Shown in pieces: positions 1 through 8,124 of a stretch of 64,000 nucleotides of DNA (the first letter of the stretch is position 1; each line of letters begins with the position of its first letter). A model generated the notes under the pieces. The model searched no databases. It saw only the letters and a list, made by a program, of their open reading frames with translations, and was not told the DNA's origin. The DNA comes from Stappia sp. (GTDB taxonomy: Bacteria > Pseudomonadota > Alphaproteobacteria > Rhizobiales > Stappiaceae), in the NCBI RefSeq assembly GCF_040110915.1, contig NZ_CP157793.1, positions 2,244,939-2,308,938 of the forward strand, given 5' to 3'. Made by a program: the position numbers and the translations under genes.

Positions 1-1
1 G

Positions 2-643
2 AGAACTCCGCTGGCCGGCGCAATCGCTCAGGCGCAGCGGCTGAGGGCGGAGACGCAGGAGCCGGCCACCGAAGCGCGTGCCGCCGAGATTGAGGCGACG
101 CTCAAGCGCCTGACCCGGCTTTCCGAACGCCTCATGCAGCTTGCCCGGGCCGAAGGCGGGCGGCTGCGGATGGACCGGAGCGCAGACCTGAGGGCGGTCG
201 CCCGTGTGGTGGTAGACGATCTCGGACGCGCCATTGCGAAGGACCGCATCGCGCTTGGGCTGCCAGGGAAAGCCGTCATGTCCGATATCGACCCGGACGC
301 CTTCGCCATTCTGTGCCGCAACCTCATGGAAAACGCGCTCCGTCACGGAGCCGAGAACACGACGATCGACGTCACGTTGACCGCAGACGGGCTGCTTTCC
401 GTCGCGAATGATGGCCCGATCCTCCCGCGCGACACTCTCGACCGCCTCACGGCGCGCTTCGAAAGGGCGAACGCGAAAGCCGACGGTAGCGGACTTGGCC
501 TCGCTATCGTTGCGGCCATCGCGAACCGGATCGGAAGCTCTCTCGTTCTGAAATCGCCGCGACCTGGTGGATCTTCCGGCTTCGAGGCATCACTCATTTT
601 GCCGACCGATAGCCCTGGGTTCAGCGCCGGGCGCGATGCGTAA
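2..643 (+). CDS. Sensor histidine kinase, C-terminal part (5' end outside window)
   Basis: Cytoplasmic kinase core of a two-component sensor, which autophosphorylates a His and passes the phosphate to a response regulator. The frame is open from base 2 and its first residues RTPLAGAIAQ are the second half of a HisKA H-box (HELRTPL), so the phospho-acceptor His lies just outside the window. The ATPase domain follows with an N-box (NLMENALRHG), a degenerate D-box (NDGPIL) and a G-box (GSGLGLAIV). The stop TAA is at 641-643. The sensor and membrane parts are not visible. It is a host gene converging on the prophage late operon and marks the left chromosomal flank. Confidence 0.9.
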   Translation, partial: RTPLAGAIAQAQRLRAETQEPATEARAAEIEATLKRLTRLSERLMQLARAEGGRLRMDRSADLRAVARVVVDDLGRAIAKDRIALGLPGKAVMSDIDPDAFAILCRNLMENALRHGAENTTIDVTLTADGLLSVANDGPILPRDTLDRLTARFERANAKADGSGLGLAIVAAIANRIGSSLVLKSPRPGGSSGFEASLILPTDSPGFSAGRDA

Positions 644-649
644 TCCGCG
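642..649. other. Candidate left attachment core (AATCCGCG)
   Basis: The eight bases AATCCGCG overlap the histidine kinase stop codon and recur at 49441-49448, between the last cargo gene and the tRNA-Ser terminator. The positions suit attL and attR, but an 8-base match between two searched stretches of this size is not rare by chance, so this is a weak call. Confidence 0.25.
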
Positions 650-664
650 ACAAGTGCCGGAGGA

Positions 665-913
665 TCAGCGCACCCGCGCCTGTTCCCGCATCACCGCGTA
701 GTCGCTCATCATCTCCGCGATCGCCGAGCCCTTTGGCAGGAGGTCCAGCTCCTCTGCCGCGCGCACCTGGAACTCCCTGCTGTACTCGACGACCGGCGGA
801 CAGGCCCCCGGCCTGTTACCGTCAGAACCGACCGTCGCACAGCCGCTCAGCAAGCTCGTCGCGATCGCGAGGGCGGCGAGTTGCCGCTTCCAGCATCTGG
901 CGTTGGACGTCAT
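665..913 (-). CDS. Rz1-like outer-membrane spanin lipoprotein
   Basis: An 82-residue protein with a lysine/arginine-rich start, a hydrophobic stretch (LAALAIATSLLSGC) and a lipobox LSGC, so it should be lipidated at Cys and anchored in the outer membrane facing the periplasm. It would pair with the inner-membrane spanin from the overlapping gene to fuse the membranes at the last step of lysis. Its start (913) lies inside the i-spanin gene in another frame and it ends beyond it, the nested Rz/Rz1 layout. It is the last gene of the late operon. Function is inferred from lipobox, overlap and position next to the endolysin; the mature part is not especially proline-rich. Confidence 0.65.
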   Translation of the reverse strand: MTSNARCWKRQLAALAIATSLLSGCATVGSDGNRPGACPPVVEYSREFQVRAAEELDLLPKGSAIAEMMSDYAVMREQARVR

Positions 914-1079
914 TGATCTTCTCCGAGGTTTCAAGGCGTTCGGCGAGGCGGCCCGTGCGTTCCCCGGAGCGCCGAAGCGAAAGCAGGAACAGGAGCACTG
1001 CCAGCCCGGTGGCGCCGTAGCGCAGCGCCGCCCGCGTCAACGGGCTCGCGGCGATCCCGGTGAGCAGCCCGGCGATCAT
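822..1079 (-). CDS. Rz-like inner-membrane spanin
   Basis: An 85-residue protein with one N-terminal membrane segment (about residues 18-36, ATGLAVLLFLLSL) followed by a charged, probably coiled-coil helix (SGERTGRLAERLETSEKIND), the usual i-spanin plan. Start ATG at 1079 overlaps the endolysin stop as ATGA, so translation is coupled. The Rz1-like lipoprotein begins inside its 3' end. A longer open frame reaches to 1667 but is only the shadow of the endolysin gene. Role in lysis is inferred from topology and context. Confidence 0.65.
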   Translation of the reverse strand: MIAGLLTGIAASPLTRAALRYGATGLAVLLFLLSLRRSGERTGRLAERLETSEKINDVQRQMLEAATRRPRDRDELAERLCDGRF

Positions 1080-1750
1080 CGCCGCCCTCGCTTCCAATCG
1101 TCGAGACGGGCGTAGATCGTGATCGCGATGCCGCCGAGCGCCACCGCGATGAGCACCCAGCGGAGCGTGTCGAGATACGGCACCAGCGGCAGGATGGCGG
1201 ACTGCGTATCGGCCAGGACGCTCTGCGCCACCTCGACCCCGGCCGCACCCAGCGTGGCGACGCCCGCCGCGCCACCGCCCTTCATGGTGCGGCTGTCGGC
1301 CAAAACCTCGCGCGCTGGTGGCGTTTCTTCGGCGAAGGCAGTCGCCCGGAACGGGAAGCGCTCGCCCCACTGCCGCGCAGGGCCGAGATCGACATGCATG
1401 AAACCCGAGCGGGGATAGAAGCCAAAGCCGAGGAACCCGACGTCCCGCGCCGCCGCCTCGAAGGCCACCGGGTCGTGGTTCGCCATGGCGATGTCGAAGG
1501 CGGCGCCGTCGAGGTGTTTCGACCGGGTCGCGCCGCCGACCGCACGGTTGTGCTCGGGGCTGCGATAGGCGGAACGGACAATCAGCGGCTTGCCCAGCCG
1601 GTCGCGCAGCGCCTGCAGCTTGTCGAGCGCGGGCTCGTTGATCAGCAGCTTGCCAGTGCCCCGGCAAGCGATCTCGGCCGGGCTGAAGTTTGACCAGCGC
1701 CAGGCGCTCTCAGGCACGTCGCGCCAATGGCTGTGGAAGGTCGTCGTCAT
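1076..1750 (-). CDS. Endolysin, peptidase M15 (D-Ala-D-Ala carboxypeptidase-like) with C-terminal membrane segment
   Basis: A 224-residue zinc peptidase that should cut peptide cross-links of the cell wall at lysis. The M15 metal ligands are visible: H79 and D86 in SKHLDGAAFDI and H119 in FMHVDLGP, with the substrate-side motif SAYRSPEHN before them. After the catalytic domain (about 15-135) comes a linker and one hydrophobic segment near residues 188-212 (LRWVLIAVALGGIAITIY), followed by basic residues. This suggests a membrane-tethered endolysin, possibly one released by membrane depolarisation. It lies downstream of a terminator-like hairpin (1768-1789) and is coupled to the spanin gene. 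Confidence 0.85.
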   Translation of the reverse strand: MTTTFHSHWRDVPESAWRWSNFSPAEIACRGTGKLLINEPALDKLQALRDRLGKPLIVRSAYRSPEHNRAVGGATRSKHLDGAAFDIAMANHDPVAFEAAARDVGFLGFGFYPRSGFMHVDLGPARQWGERFPFRATAFAEETPPAREVLADSRTMKGGGAAGVATLGAAGVEVAQSVLADTQSAILPLVPYLDTLRWVLIAVALGGIAITIYARLDDWKRGRR

Positions 1751-1767
1751 GGGGTCCTCCAGAAACG

Positions 1768-1789
1768 AAAAAAACCGCCTCGAGGGCGG
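1768..1789 (-). terminator. Rho-independent terminator before the endolysin
   Basis: On the minus strand a 5-bp CCGCC/GGCGG stem with a CTCGA loop is followed by seven T residues. It sits between the holin candidate and the endolysin, so it may damp read-through into the lysis genes. Confidence 0.6.
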
Positions 1790-1822
1790 GTGCGGTGGGA
1801 CGAACAGGTCGGATGGCTTGGG

Positions 1823-2113
1823 CTACGGGGCGTTGCCGAAGACCTTCAGCTTGATGGCGGCGCCGGCGAGCAGCGCGAGCAGGATCGCGGTGGTGACAGC
1901 GCGGACGACGGTTTGCACAGCCGTGCGGCGCACCAACCGGAGCAAGTCCAGCATCGAGCGCAGGTCGCGGATGTCGAGCGCGGCCTCGTCGCCTTCGAGC
2001 CCGACATCGGCGAGCGCGCGCTTGGCGCCTTCCTCGGCGGCGCGCGCTAGGATCGCCTCGAACTCGTGCTCCGGCATGCGGACGAAACCGTCCTCGGGTC
2101 TTTGGGGTGCCAT
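1823..2113 (-). CDS. DUF6127-like small membrane protein, holin candidate
   Basis: A 96-residue protein with an acidic N-terminal half and one strong hydrophobic segment near the C-terminus (TVVRAVTTAILLALLAGAAI, about residues 68-87). It resembles small membrane proteins found next to endolysins in alphaproteobacterial prophages (DUF6127). A single C-terminal membrane span and position right before the endolysin fit a holin or pinholin, but there is no diagnostic motif, so holin is an inference from place and topology. Confidence 0.5.
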   Translation of the reverse strand: MAPQRPEDGFVRMPEHEFEAILARAAEEGAKRALADVGLEGDEAALDIRDLRSMLDLLRLVRRTAVQTVVRAVTTAILLALLAGAAIKLKVFGNAP

Positions 2114-2125
2114 GGCGCGCCTCCC

Positions 2126-3202
2126 TCAGCCGATCTTCGTGCCCCAGAAGGACGTGTGATCGGCGGCGAAATATCCGTCCGCAACCCGGAAATAGCCCTG
2201 CAGCTCAACGGTATCGCCCGCAATCAGAGGCACCATGGTCTGCAGCCAGATCGCGGTGGCGAGCGAGACGTGGGTGGCTGAGATTTCGCCGAGGGAGCCG
2301 CGGATTTCCGTCGTGCCGTTCAGGACGAGCCGCCCGCGCATGCGGGCTGTGGCGCTGGCGTTGATCTTGTAGAGCAGCGTTGCGCCGAAGAGGTAGGTTC
2401 CGTCGACCGGGGCCACGAAGTGGTTGTTCGCGGCATCGAACGCGCCCTGGTCGTTGTAGTCGGTGTTGTTGAGGCCGATCTTCGTCCAGGTCCCGATGCC
2501 GACGTAATTATCGTAGTTCGTGTACGCCTTGAAGCACGGCAGCCGGGGCTGGTCGACGATGCCGTTGGCGTTGTCGACGCTGAGCCCGTCGAAGAAGGTG
2601 CTGCCGTCGGCCGAGACTGCGAGCCGGAACCGGTCCGAGCCGAAGAGGCCGACCAGCGCCTTGGTCACGAAGCCGGTCTGCAGCGTCAGCCCGAGATCGT
2701 CGCCCGCCGCCTCCTTGTTCATGGTGTAGAACAGATCGCCGCTGCCGCCCTCAGCCAAGGTCTTCGCCGTCCAGAGCGCCGCGTTCAGCTTGGCCGAGAA
2801 CGGGTTCGAAGCGTCGGCCGTGGTGCCGATCCCGAGCAGTGCCATGTTCTGCAGCGCCGCCGGTGTGGTTCCGATCCAGCCCGCGCCGTCGTAGACCAGC
2901 AGCAGGCCCTCATCCTCGACCCAGGCCCGCCAGCCGGTCCGCGGTGGCAGGCGGAGCCAGGCGCCATCGGTCCAGAGCGCGACGTTCAGATCCCAGCCCG
3001 CCCAGTCGCCGGTGGCACCCGAGCCGACGATGTATCGCTCACCATCGGCGGGACTGCCGGGCGGCGTGGTCAGGTCCCGATCGAGCACGGAGAGCTGGAC
3101 GAGCCCGTCGAGGATCCGCAGCGCCTCATTGTGGGTGACGTGCTTCTGGGCCTGCGCCGCCAGGATGTAGGGGAGCAGCAGATGGGTCGTGGTGTCGGAC
3201 AT
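2126..3202 (-). CDS. DUF2793 phage tail protein with C1q-like C-terminal domain
   Basis: A 358-residue protein that begins with the typical DUF2793 signature (LPYILAAQAQKHVTHNEALR, residues 10-29), followed by the GERYIVG and W-rich strand repeats of that family. In alphaproteobacterial prophages this family lies after the baseplate hub and is thought to be a tail fibre or receptor-binding component. The last 120 residues (FVAPVDGTYLFGATLLYKIN...) resemble a C1q/TNF-like jelly roll, often a trimeric receptor-binding head. Host recognition is inferred from position and fold. It directly follows the small gene at 3278-3658. Confidence 0.7.
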   Translation of the reverse strand: MSDTTTHLLLPYILAAQAQKHVTHNEALRILDGLVQLSVLDRDLTTPPGSPADGERYIVGSGATGDWAGWDLNVALWTDGAWLRLPPRTGWRAWVEDEGLLLVYDGAGWIGTTPAALQNMALLGIGTTADASNPFSAKLNAALWTAKTLAEGGSGDLFYTMNKEAAGDDLGLTLQTGFVTKALVGLFGSDRFRLAVSADGSTFFDGLSVDNANGIVDQPRLPCFKAYTNYDNYVGIGTWTKIGLNNTDYNDQGAFDAANNHFVAPVDGTYLFGATLLYKINASATARMRGRLVLNGTTEIRGSLGEISATHVSLATAIWLQTMVPLIAGDTVELQGYFRVADGYFAADHTSFWGTKIG

Positions 3203-3277
3203 GGGCGGTCTCCAGAACGAGGAACGCCGCCTGCATGGCAGACGGCGAGCAATGGCGCGGCGATGGGCGGTGGCGGG

Positions 3278-3658
3278 CTACCCGCTTTCGGGTTTCTCTG
3301 CCGGTATGGCCGAGAGAACCGGGTCAGGCTTCGGCGCGTCCCACTTCGCGGTCATCGCGGCCCAGCGGTCGATCTCGGCTCGGAATGCGGGATCGTCGAT
3401 CCTCAGATGGAAGGTGTAGAGCCGGTCCACGATCTCGCGCATCAGTGCGCGCATCTCGTCGTCATTGATCCGCGAGACCTCGGACCAGGGTATGCGTCGG
3501 CCCGCAGCGTCCTCCACGATGACGTCGCTGCCATCGCCCGTGTGCGAAACGGGCGTGAGACCGGCATGCAGGGTCTCGAGCTGCGTGTTGCGCACGCAGG
3601 CCACGGCCATCACTCTGGCAAGCTTGGCGGCAATCCGGTCTTCGTCCTCGGGGCGCAT
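3278..3658 (-). CDS. Conserved phage protein of unknown function
   Basis: A 126-residue soluble protein between the baseplate hub and the DUF2793 fibre-like gene. It is helical and charged, with MRPEDEDRIAAKLARVMAVA at the start and NDDEMRALMREIVDRLYTF in the middle, and has no signal peptide or membrane segment. No family was recognised. The position in the late operon suggests a fibre-assembly or baseplate accessory role, which is only contextual. Confidence 0.6.
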   Translation of the reverse strand: MRPEDEDRIAAKLARVMAVACVRNTQLETLHAGLTPVSHTGDGSDVIVEDAAGRRIPWSEVSRINDDEMRALMREIVDRLYTFHLRIDDPAFRAEIDRWAAMTAKWDAPKPDPVLSAIPAEKPESG

Positions 3659-3711
3659 GACCCGAGTCTACGACGCCGATCGCGCATAGTGCCAGAACTC
3701 ATTGCGCCACC

Positions 3712-6700
3712 TCATAAGCTCAGCGTTACGGTCTTGGGCGCACCCCGCCCGAAAAGGGCGGAGAGCTGACGGATGCGGATGTCGAGCGTGTCGCCGGGGG
3801 CGAGTAGCTCGCCCCAGTCTGCGGTCTGCTGGGCGGCGGTGTAGACCGCGCTGGTGGTGGCCGTGCTCAGCACCCGCTTCACAGTGGCGCCGTCGAGAAT
3901 CTCGACATCATAGGCTTCGAGTTCCTCGGCCAGCGGCACCTCGAGCCCACCCCAGCTGTCGGCGGAAAGTGCGCGCGACCGGCGCGTCCAGCGGATCGTC
4001 AGATCGCCGGGCGCACGCGGCTTGCGCCACGGCTGCTCGACATGGGCGACCGAGAACGGCCGCAGCCCCACGCCCGAAGGCGTGAAGGCCTGCGCGACAT
4101 AGGTCTCGTCGCTGACCGGACGGCTGGCCGGGCCGATGCGCCAGTTCCACGGGATCCCAAGGTCGGCCTCGGCGATCGGCAGCGTTGCGAGGCTGTCGTC
4201 GAGCACCACCACCCGCGCGCCTGCCGGAGCCGGGTTGCCCATCGCGCCCTCAGTGCCGCGCTGACCGCGCAGGAGCCGGGTCAGCCGGTACCGACCCGGC
4301 GCCAGCAATTCCGCCGCGCCCGTCTGCACGATTTCCCAGACGCCTGGCGCGCTCTCGATGGCGAGCGCGTTCGCCCCGCCGAACAGGGTCAGGTCCGTGA
4401 CGCTTTCCAGCGTCCCGGTCAGCAGATCGACGACCAGCGCATTACCGAGGTCGAAGCGCGAGGTGGGGCCAGCGTAGAAATCGGCGACCAGCGCCCCGAT
4501 CCGGGCGCGGCTGCCGAACGCGGTCAGCAGCTCGAACCCGTCCGTCGACGGACTGCGGAACACCGCCATCTCGCCCGGCCACGGCACGGCATGCGCCGCT
4601 GCGAAGGGACGATGCGCGGACTGGTCCTCGGTCAGCTGCGGCAGGTCGAGCAGCACCGCCTCGGGCACGCCGAAGACGACGGCCTGCGAGAGCGCCGAGG
4701 GCCGCGGCGCGCCGGGCGGGAGATCGTAGGCCTCCCGGTCCTGGCGCACCGCCTCTATGCCGCGCGCCTCGGCGTCGGCGATGGAGACGAGCCGCAGATC
4801 GACCAGCCGTCCGTCATGCGCTAGGCGGATCGCATCGGCCGGATCGAGCGCGAGCCGCGAGGGCGGCAATCGGAACGCCGCCGTCTCGCGCCCCACCCAC
4901 GCCTCCATCAACGCGCGGCGGCAGCGGCGCTCGGCTTCTTCCGGCGGCGCCGCCATCGGGAAGGACTCGGAGGCGATCCGGGTCGTGTCCACGGTGATGC
5001 GCCGCGCCTCGACGAGCGCCGCGTCATAATCCTCGTCCGCGCGGGCAACCTGCCACTTGAGCGCCTGCGGCAGTTCGGTCTCCTGGCCGCGGGTCAGTTC
5101 CAGCACGTCGCCCTCACGACCGGCGACCAGATCGTCGGGCGCGAGGGTCGCGACGGAGGCCCGGCCGCGCATCACGAAACGGATCACGCCCTCGGTCTCG
5201 ACGGCGTCGAAGCCGAAATGCCGCGACAGCGTGGTGATTGAGGCACGTGGGCTTTCGAGCGCCGTGATCGCGTAGCCCTCGACCGCGCCCCAGAGGCCGG
5301 AAACGTCGATCCGGGACTCGGGCAGCCCGGCACGCAGGCAGAGGTGCCGAACCAGAGCCGCCAGCGACACCGCGCCGAGACGCCCGGTCAGCCAGTGCCC
5401 GAGCCGCCAGTTCGCCCCGTCCGTCCAGACGTCGGTCAGCGCCGGAAAGAATGGGTACGGCCGCGCGTCCCAGGTCCAGGCGGCGCATTCGGGGACGTGC
5501 ACCATCCGGCCGCCGTAGACGGCGGAGATCGGGTTGTTCGCCGCGTCGCCCCACCAGAGATATGTCGCCTCGAGATAGGCCCGCTGGATGGCATCATCGC
5601 GCCAGCCCCGTGAAAAATGCGGCGTGAAGCTCTCCGACGACTTCGGATCGAAGAAGACGTTGGGCTGGTTCGTCCCCCGGTCGATGGCGGGGCAGCCCAA
5701 CTCGGTGAACCAGATCGGCTTGGACTGCGGCGTCCATGCCGTCGGCGTCCCGCTCTCCACCCCGCCCGGGCGGTTGTAGTGGGCGTTCGACCACCAGCTG
5801 CGCAGATCCTTGTAGCGGAAGACCCACGGCTTGCTGGCGGCGCCATCGGTGATCGGAGTGCGAACCTGCGCGGAGCGATCCGCTGCGCTGGCATAGAACC
5901 AGTCGAAGCCTTCGCCACCGGCGATGTTCCCCTGCAGGTAGGCGCGGTCGTAGATCGCGGGCCAGCCTTCGGCCGCGTCGGCATGTTCGAACCCATCACG
6001 CCAATCGGAGAGTGGCATGTAGTTGTCGATCCCGACGAAATCGATCTCCGGATCGGCCCAGAGCGGGTCGAGGTGGAAGAACACGTCTCCGCTGCCATCG
6101 CCCGGCTGGTGCCCGAAATACTCGCTCCAGTCCGCCGCGTATCCGATCTTCGTCCCGGCACCGAGGATCGAGCGGACATCCGCGAGCAGGTCCCGATAGG
6201 CCTGCACCGCCGGATAGGTACTGGCGCCCGAGCGGATCGTCGTCAGCCCCGGCATCTCGGTGCCGATCAGGAAGGCGTCCACCCCGCCTGCGGCGGCGCA
6301 AAGATGGGCGTAGTGCAGCACCATGCGCCGCAGGCCCCAGTCGCCCGGTGCACCTGTCCACGAAACCGACTGACCCGAGACGCTGAAGCTCGCGGGCGTC
6401 GCCGCGCCGAACAGCGCCGCGACCTGGCTTGCGGCCGTGGTGGTCTTGTCCACGGTCCCGGCGAACCCCGCTGCCGGAGAACAGGTGATCCGGCCGCGCC
6501 AGGGGAACGCGGGCTGGCCGGTCTCGGCGGCGTTGTCGGAATACGGGTTCGGCAGCGTGTTGCCGGGCGGCACGTCCATCAGGATGAAGGGATAGACGGT
6601 CACCCGCAGTCCGCGCGCCTTCATCTCCTGGATCGCCTGCACCACCGCGAAGTCGGACGGCGTGCCGCCATAGACCGGGCGGTCCTGGTCGTCGCGGCTG

Positions 6701-7680
6701 ACGAGATGGGCGGCGGCGCGCGATACGCCGTTGACCGACCAGGTCTGCGGGCTCGTGGTCTTTTCCGAGACCTCGACGCCCGGCCGGATGGTGCAGTCGC
6801 CCACCCGCAGATCATTCCCGAACCAGGCGACCACGAGGCTGACGCTTTCCACCTTGGGCGCCATCGCCTGCAGCCGGTCCAGCGCCACCACCATGTCGGC
6901 GGTGTCCGAGAGCGCGTTCAGGTTCTCAGGCGTCTGCGCCCCGCCGCTGCCCTTCCGGATGCCCTGCGTCGCGTAGGTGAACTCGCCCGAGGCTGGGATC
7001 ATTGTGACGGCCCGCGTCAGCCCCTCGGCGGTGTCGGGATCCGCGAGTGGGCGGAAGACCTCAAAGGAAAGCTGCGGCAGGCGATTGCCGTAGTTGCCGA
7101 GCGGCAGGTCCTCGAAGACGACATAGGCCGTCCCGCGATAGGCCGGCGTGTTTGCCGCGCCCATCTTGGCCGCGATGAACGGGTCCGCTGTCTGCGCCTC
7201 GTCGCCCGGATACCAGCGCCAGGTGATGCCGGCGGTGTCCAGCAGCTTGCCGTCCGCCCAGATGCGCCCGATGCCGGTGATCGGGCCCTCGCAGAGCGCG
7301 ACCGCGAAGGTGGCGTAGTAGAGGTATTCGGTGGTCTTGACCTTTCCGCCACCCCCGCCGCCCTTGCCGCCGCCCTGCGTCGTGGTCCTGGTCTCCTCGC
7401 GAAAGTCCGTCGCCCATATCACGTTGCCGCCCATCCGCATGCGCCCGTAGACGCGCGGGATGACGGCGCCCTCGGTCGAGGACGTGATCCGGAGGCTGTC
7501 GAGCCGCGGTCCCTCGATGCGCTGGGTGGGCGCGAGCGAGGAGACGATCCAGCTGTCGACAACCGACCCGATGGTCGATCCCACGAAACCGCCGATGGTG
7601 GCAGCGCTCACGCTGAGAATCGCGCCGCCGATGCTGCCGCCAATGGCGGCGCCAGCCGCGCCGAGAACGAGAGTGGCCAT
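3712..7680 (-). CDS. GTA gp15-like baseplate hub protein with TIM-barrel glycoside-hydrolase-like domain
   Basis: A 1322-residue tail-tip protein, the largest gene of the prophage. The N-terminus is hydrophobic and Gly/Ala-rich (IGGSIGGAILSVSAATIGG), followed by the J-like hub motif VIPRVYGRMRMGGNVIWATD and a poly-Gly loop near residue 105. The middle (about 430-760) is the TIM-barrel-like domain of RcGTA gp15 homologues, with FVGIDNYMPLSDW and PIWFTELGCPAIDRG carrying likely catalytic Glu/Asp. The last third resembles a phage tail hub (DUF3383/Gp15-type) region. The domain may trim host surface polysaccharide or peptidoglycan during injection. It follows the NlpC/P60 gene as in GTA clusters. 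Confidence 0.88.
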   Translation of the reverse strand: MATLVLGAAGAAIGGSIGGAILSVSAATIGGFVGSTIGSVVDSWIVSSLAPTQRIEGPRLDSLRITSSTEGAVIPRVYGRMRMGGNVIWATDFREETRTTTQGGGKGGGGGGKVKTTEYLYYATFAVALCEGPITGIGRIWADGKLLDTAGITWRWYPGDEAQTADPFIAAKMGAANTPAYRGTAYVVFEDLPLGNYGNRLPQLSFEVFRPLADPDTAEGLTRAVTMIPASGEFTYATQGIRKGSGGAQTPENLNALSDTADMVVALDRLQAMAPKVESVSLVVAWFGNDLRVGDCTIRPGVEVSEKTTSPQTWSVNGVSRAAAHLVSRDDQDRPVYGGTPSDFAVVQAIQEMKARGLRVTVYPFILMDVPPGNTLPNPYSDNAAETGQPAFPWRGRITCSPAAGFAGTVDKTTTAASQVAALFGAATPASFSVSGQSVSWTGAPGDWGLRRMVLHYAHLCAAAGGVDAFLIGTEMPGLTTIRSGASTYPAVQAYRDLLADVRSILGAGTKIGYAADWSEYFGHQPGDGSGDVFFHLDPLWADPEIDFVGIDNYMPLSDWRDGFEHADAAEGWPAIYDRAYLQGNIAGGEGFDWFYASAADRSAQVRTPITDGAASKPWVFRYKDLRSWWSNAHYNRPGGVESGTPTAWTPQSKPIWFTELGCPAIDRGTNQPNVFFDPKSSESFTPHFSRGWRDDAIQRAYLEATYLWWGDAANNPISAVYGGRMVHVPECAAWTWDARPYPFFPALTDVWTDGANWRLGHWLTGRLGAVSLAALVRHLCLRAGLPESRIDVSGLWGAVEGYAITALESPRASITTLSRHFGFDAVETEGVIRFVMRGRASVATLAPDDLVAGREGDVLELTRGQETELPQALKWQVARADEDYDAALVEARRITVDTTRIASESFPMAAPPEEAERRCRRALMEAWVGRETAAFRLPPSRLALDPADAIRLAHDGRLVDLRLVSIADAEARGIEAVRQDREAYDLPPGAPRPSALSQAVVFGVPEAVLLDLPQLTEDQSAHRPFAAAHAVPWPGEMAVFRSPSTDGFELLTAFGSRARIGALVADFYAGPTSRFDLGNALVVDLLTGTLESVTDLTLFGGANALAIESAPGVWEIVQTGAAELLAPGRYRLTRLLRGQRGTEGAMGNPAPAGARVVVLDDSLATLPIAEADLGIPWNWRIGPASRPVSDETYVAQAFTPSGVGLRPFSVAHVEQPWRKPRAPGDLTIRWTRRSRALSADSWGGLEVPLAEELEAYDVEILDGATVKRVLSTATTSAVYTAAQQTADWGELLAPGDTLDIRIRQLSALFGRGAPKTVTLSL

Positions 7681-7689
7681 AGGGATGCT

Positions 7690-8124
7690 TCAGCGTTGCG
7701 GGAACAGGAAGGCGAAGGCGATGCGCCGGCGCCAGGACAGGGTGAGCGGTTCTTCGATCACGCCGAGCCGCTCGTAGGCATGGAGGAAGCTGTCAGGCGC
7801 GGTGAGTATCCCGACATGCTTGGCGATGGCGCGCGGCTTCATGCGGAACAGCACCAGCGCGCCCGGGCCGGCCTCTACCGGAGGTGCCTCAATCATCATG
7901 CGCCGCGCGCCTTCCGCCAGAACCTCGCGCGGGCCCGTCTCGCCCCAATCGCGGCTGTAGGGCGGGATCGGGAATGGCTCAGGGCCGACGACCTCGCGCC
8001 AGACGCCCCGCGCGAGCCCGAGGCAGTCGCAGCCGACATCGCGCAGGCTCGCCTGGTCGTGGTACGGCGTGCCGAGCCAGGACCGCGCGATGGCGATGAC
8101 GCGGGCGGGATCGGCGGAGGTCAC
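7690..8124 (-). CDS. NlpC/P60-type tail peptidase (GTA gp14-like)
   Basis: A 144-residue cysteine peptidase of the phage NlpC/P60 family. Visible catalytic residues are C34 in VGCDCLGLARG, H103 in AKHVGILT and a third His near 114 (SFLHAYE). In RcGTA and related phages the equivalent protein sits in the tail tip and is thought to open peptidoglycan as the DNA passes. It overlaps the upstream DUF2163 gene by four bases (ATGA) and is followed 9 bases later by the hub gene, matching the GTA gp13-gp14-gp15 order. Confidence 0.88.
   Translation of the reverse strand: MTSADPARVIAIARSWLGTPYHDQASLRDVGCDCLGLARGVWREVVGPEPFPIPPYSRDWGETGPREVLAEGARRMMIEAPPVEAGPGALVLFRMKPRAIAKHVGILTAPDSFLHAYERLGVIEEPLTLSWRRRIAFAFLFPQR

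Noticed and set aside
601..700. Second copy of the tRNA-Ser 3' end as attL
   Set aside because: Looked for and not found near the left border, so integration into the tRNA 3' end itself is not supported.
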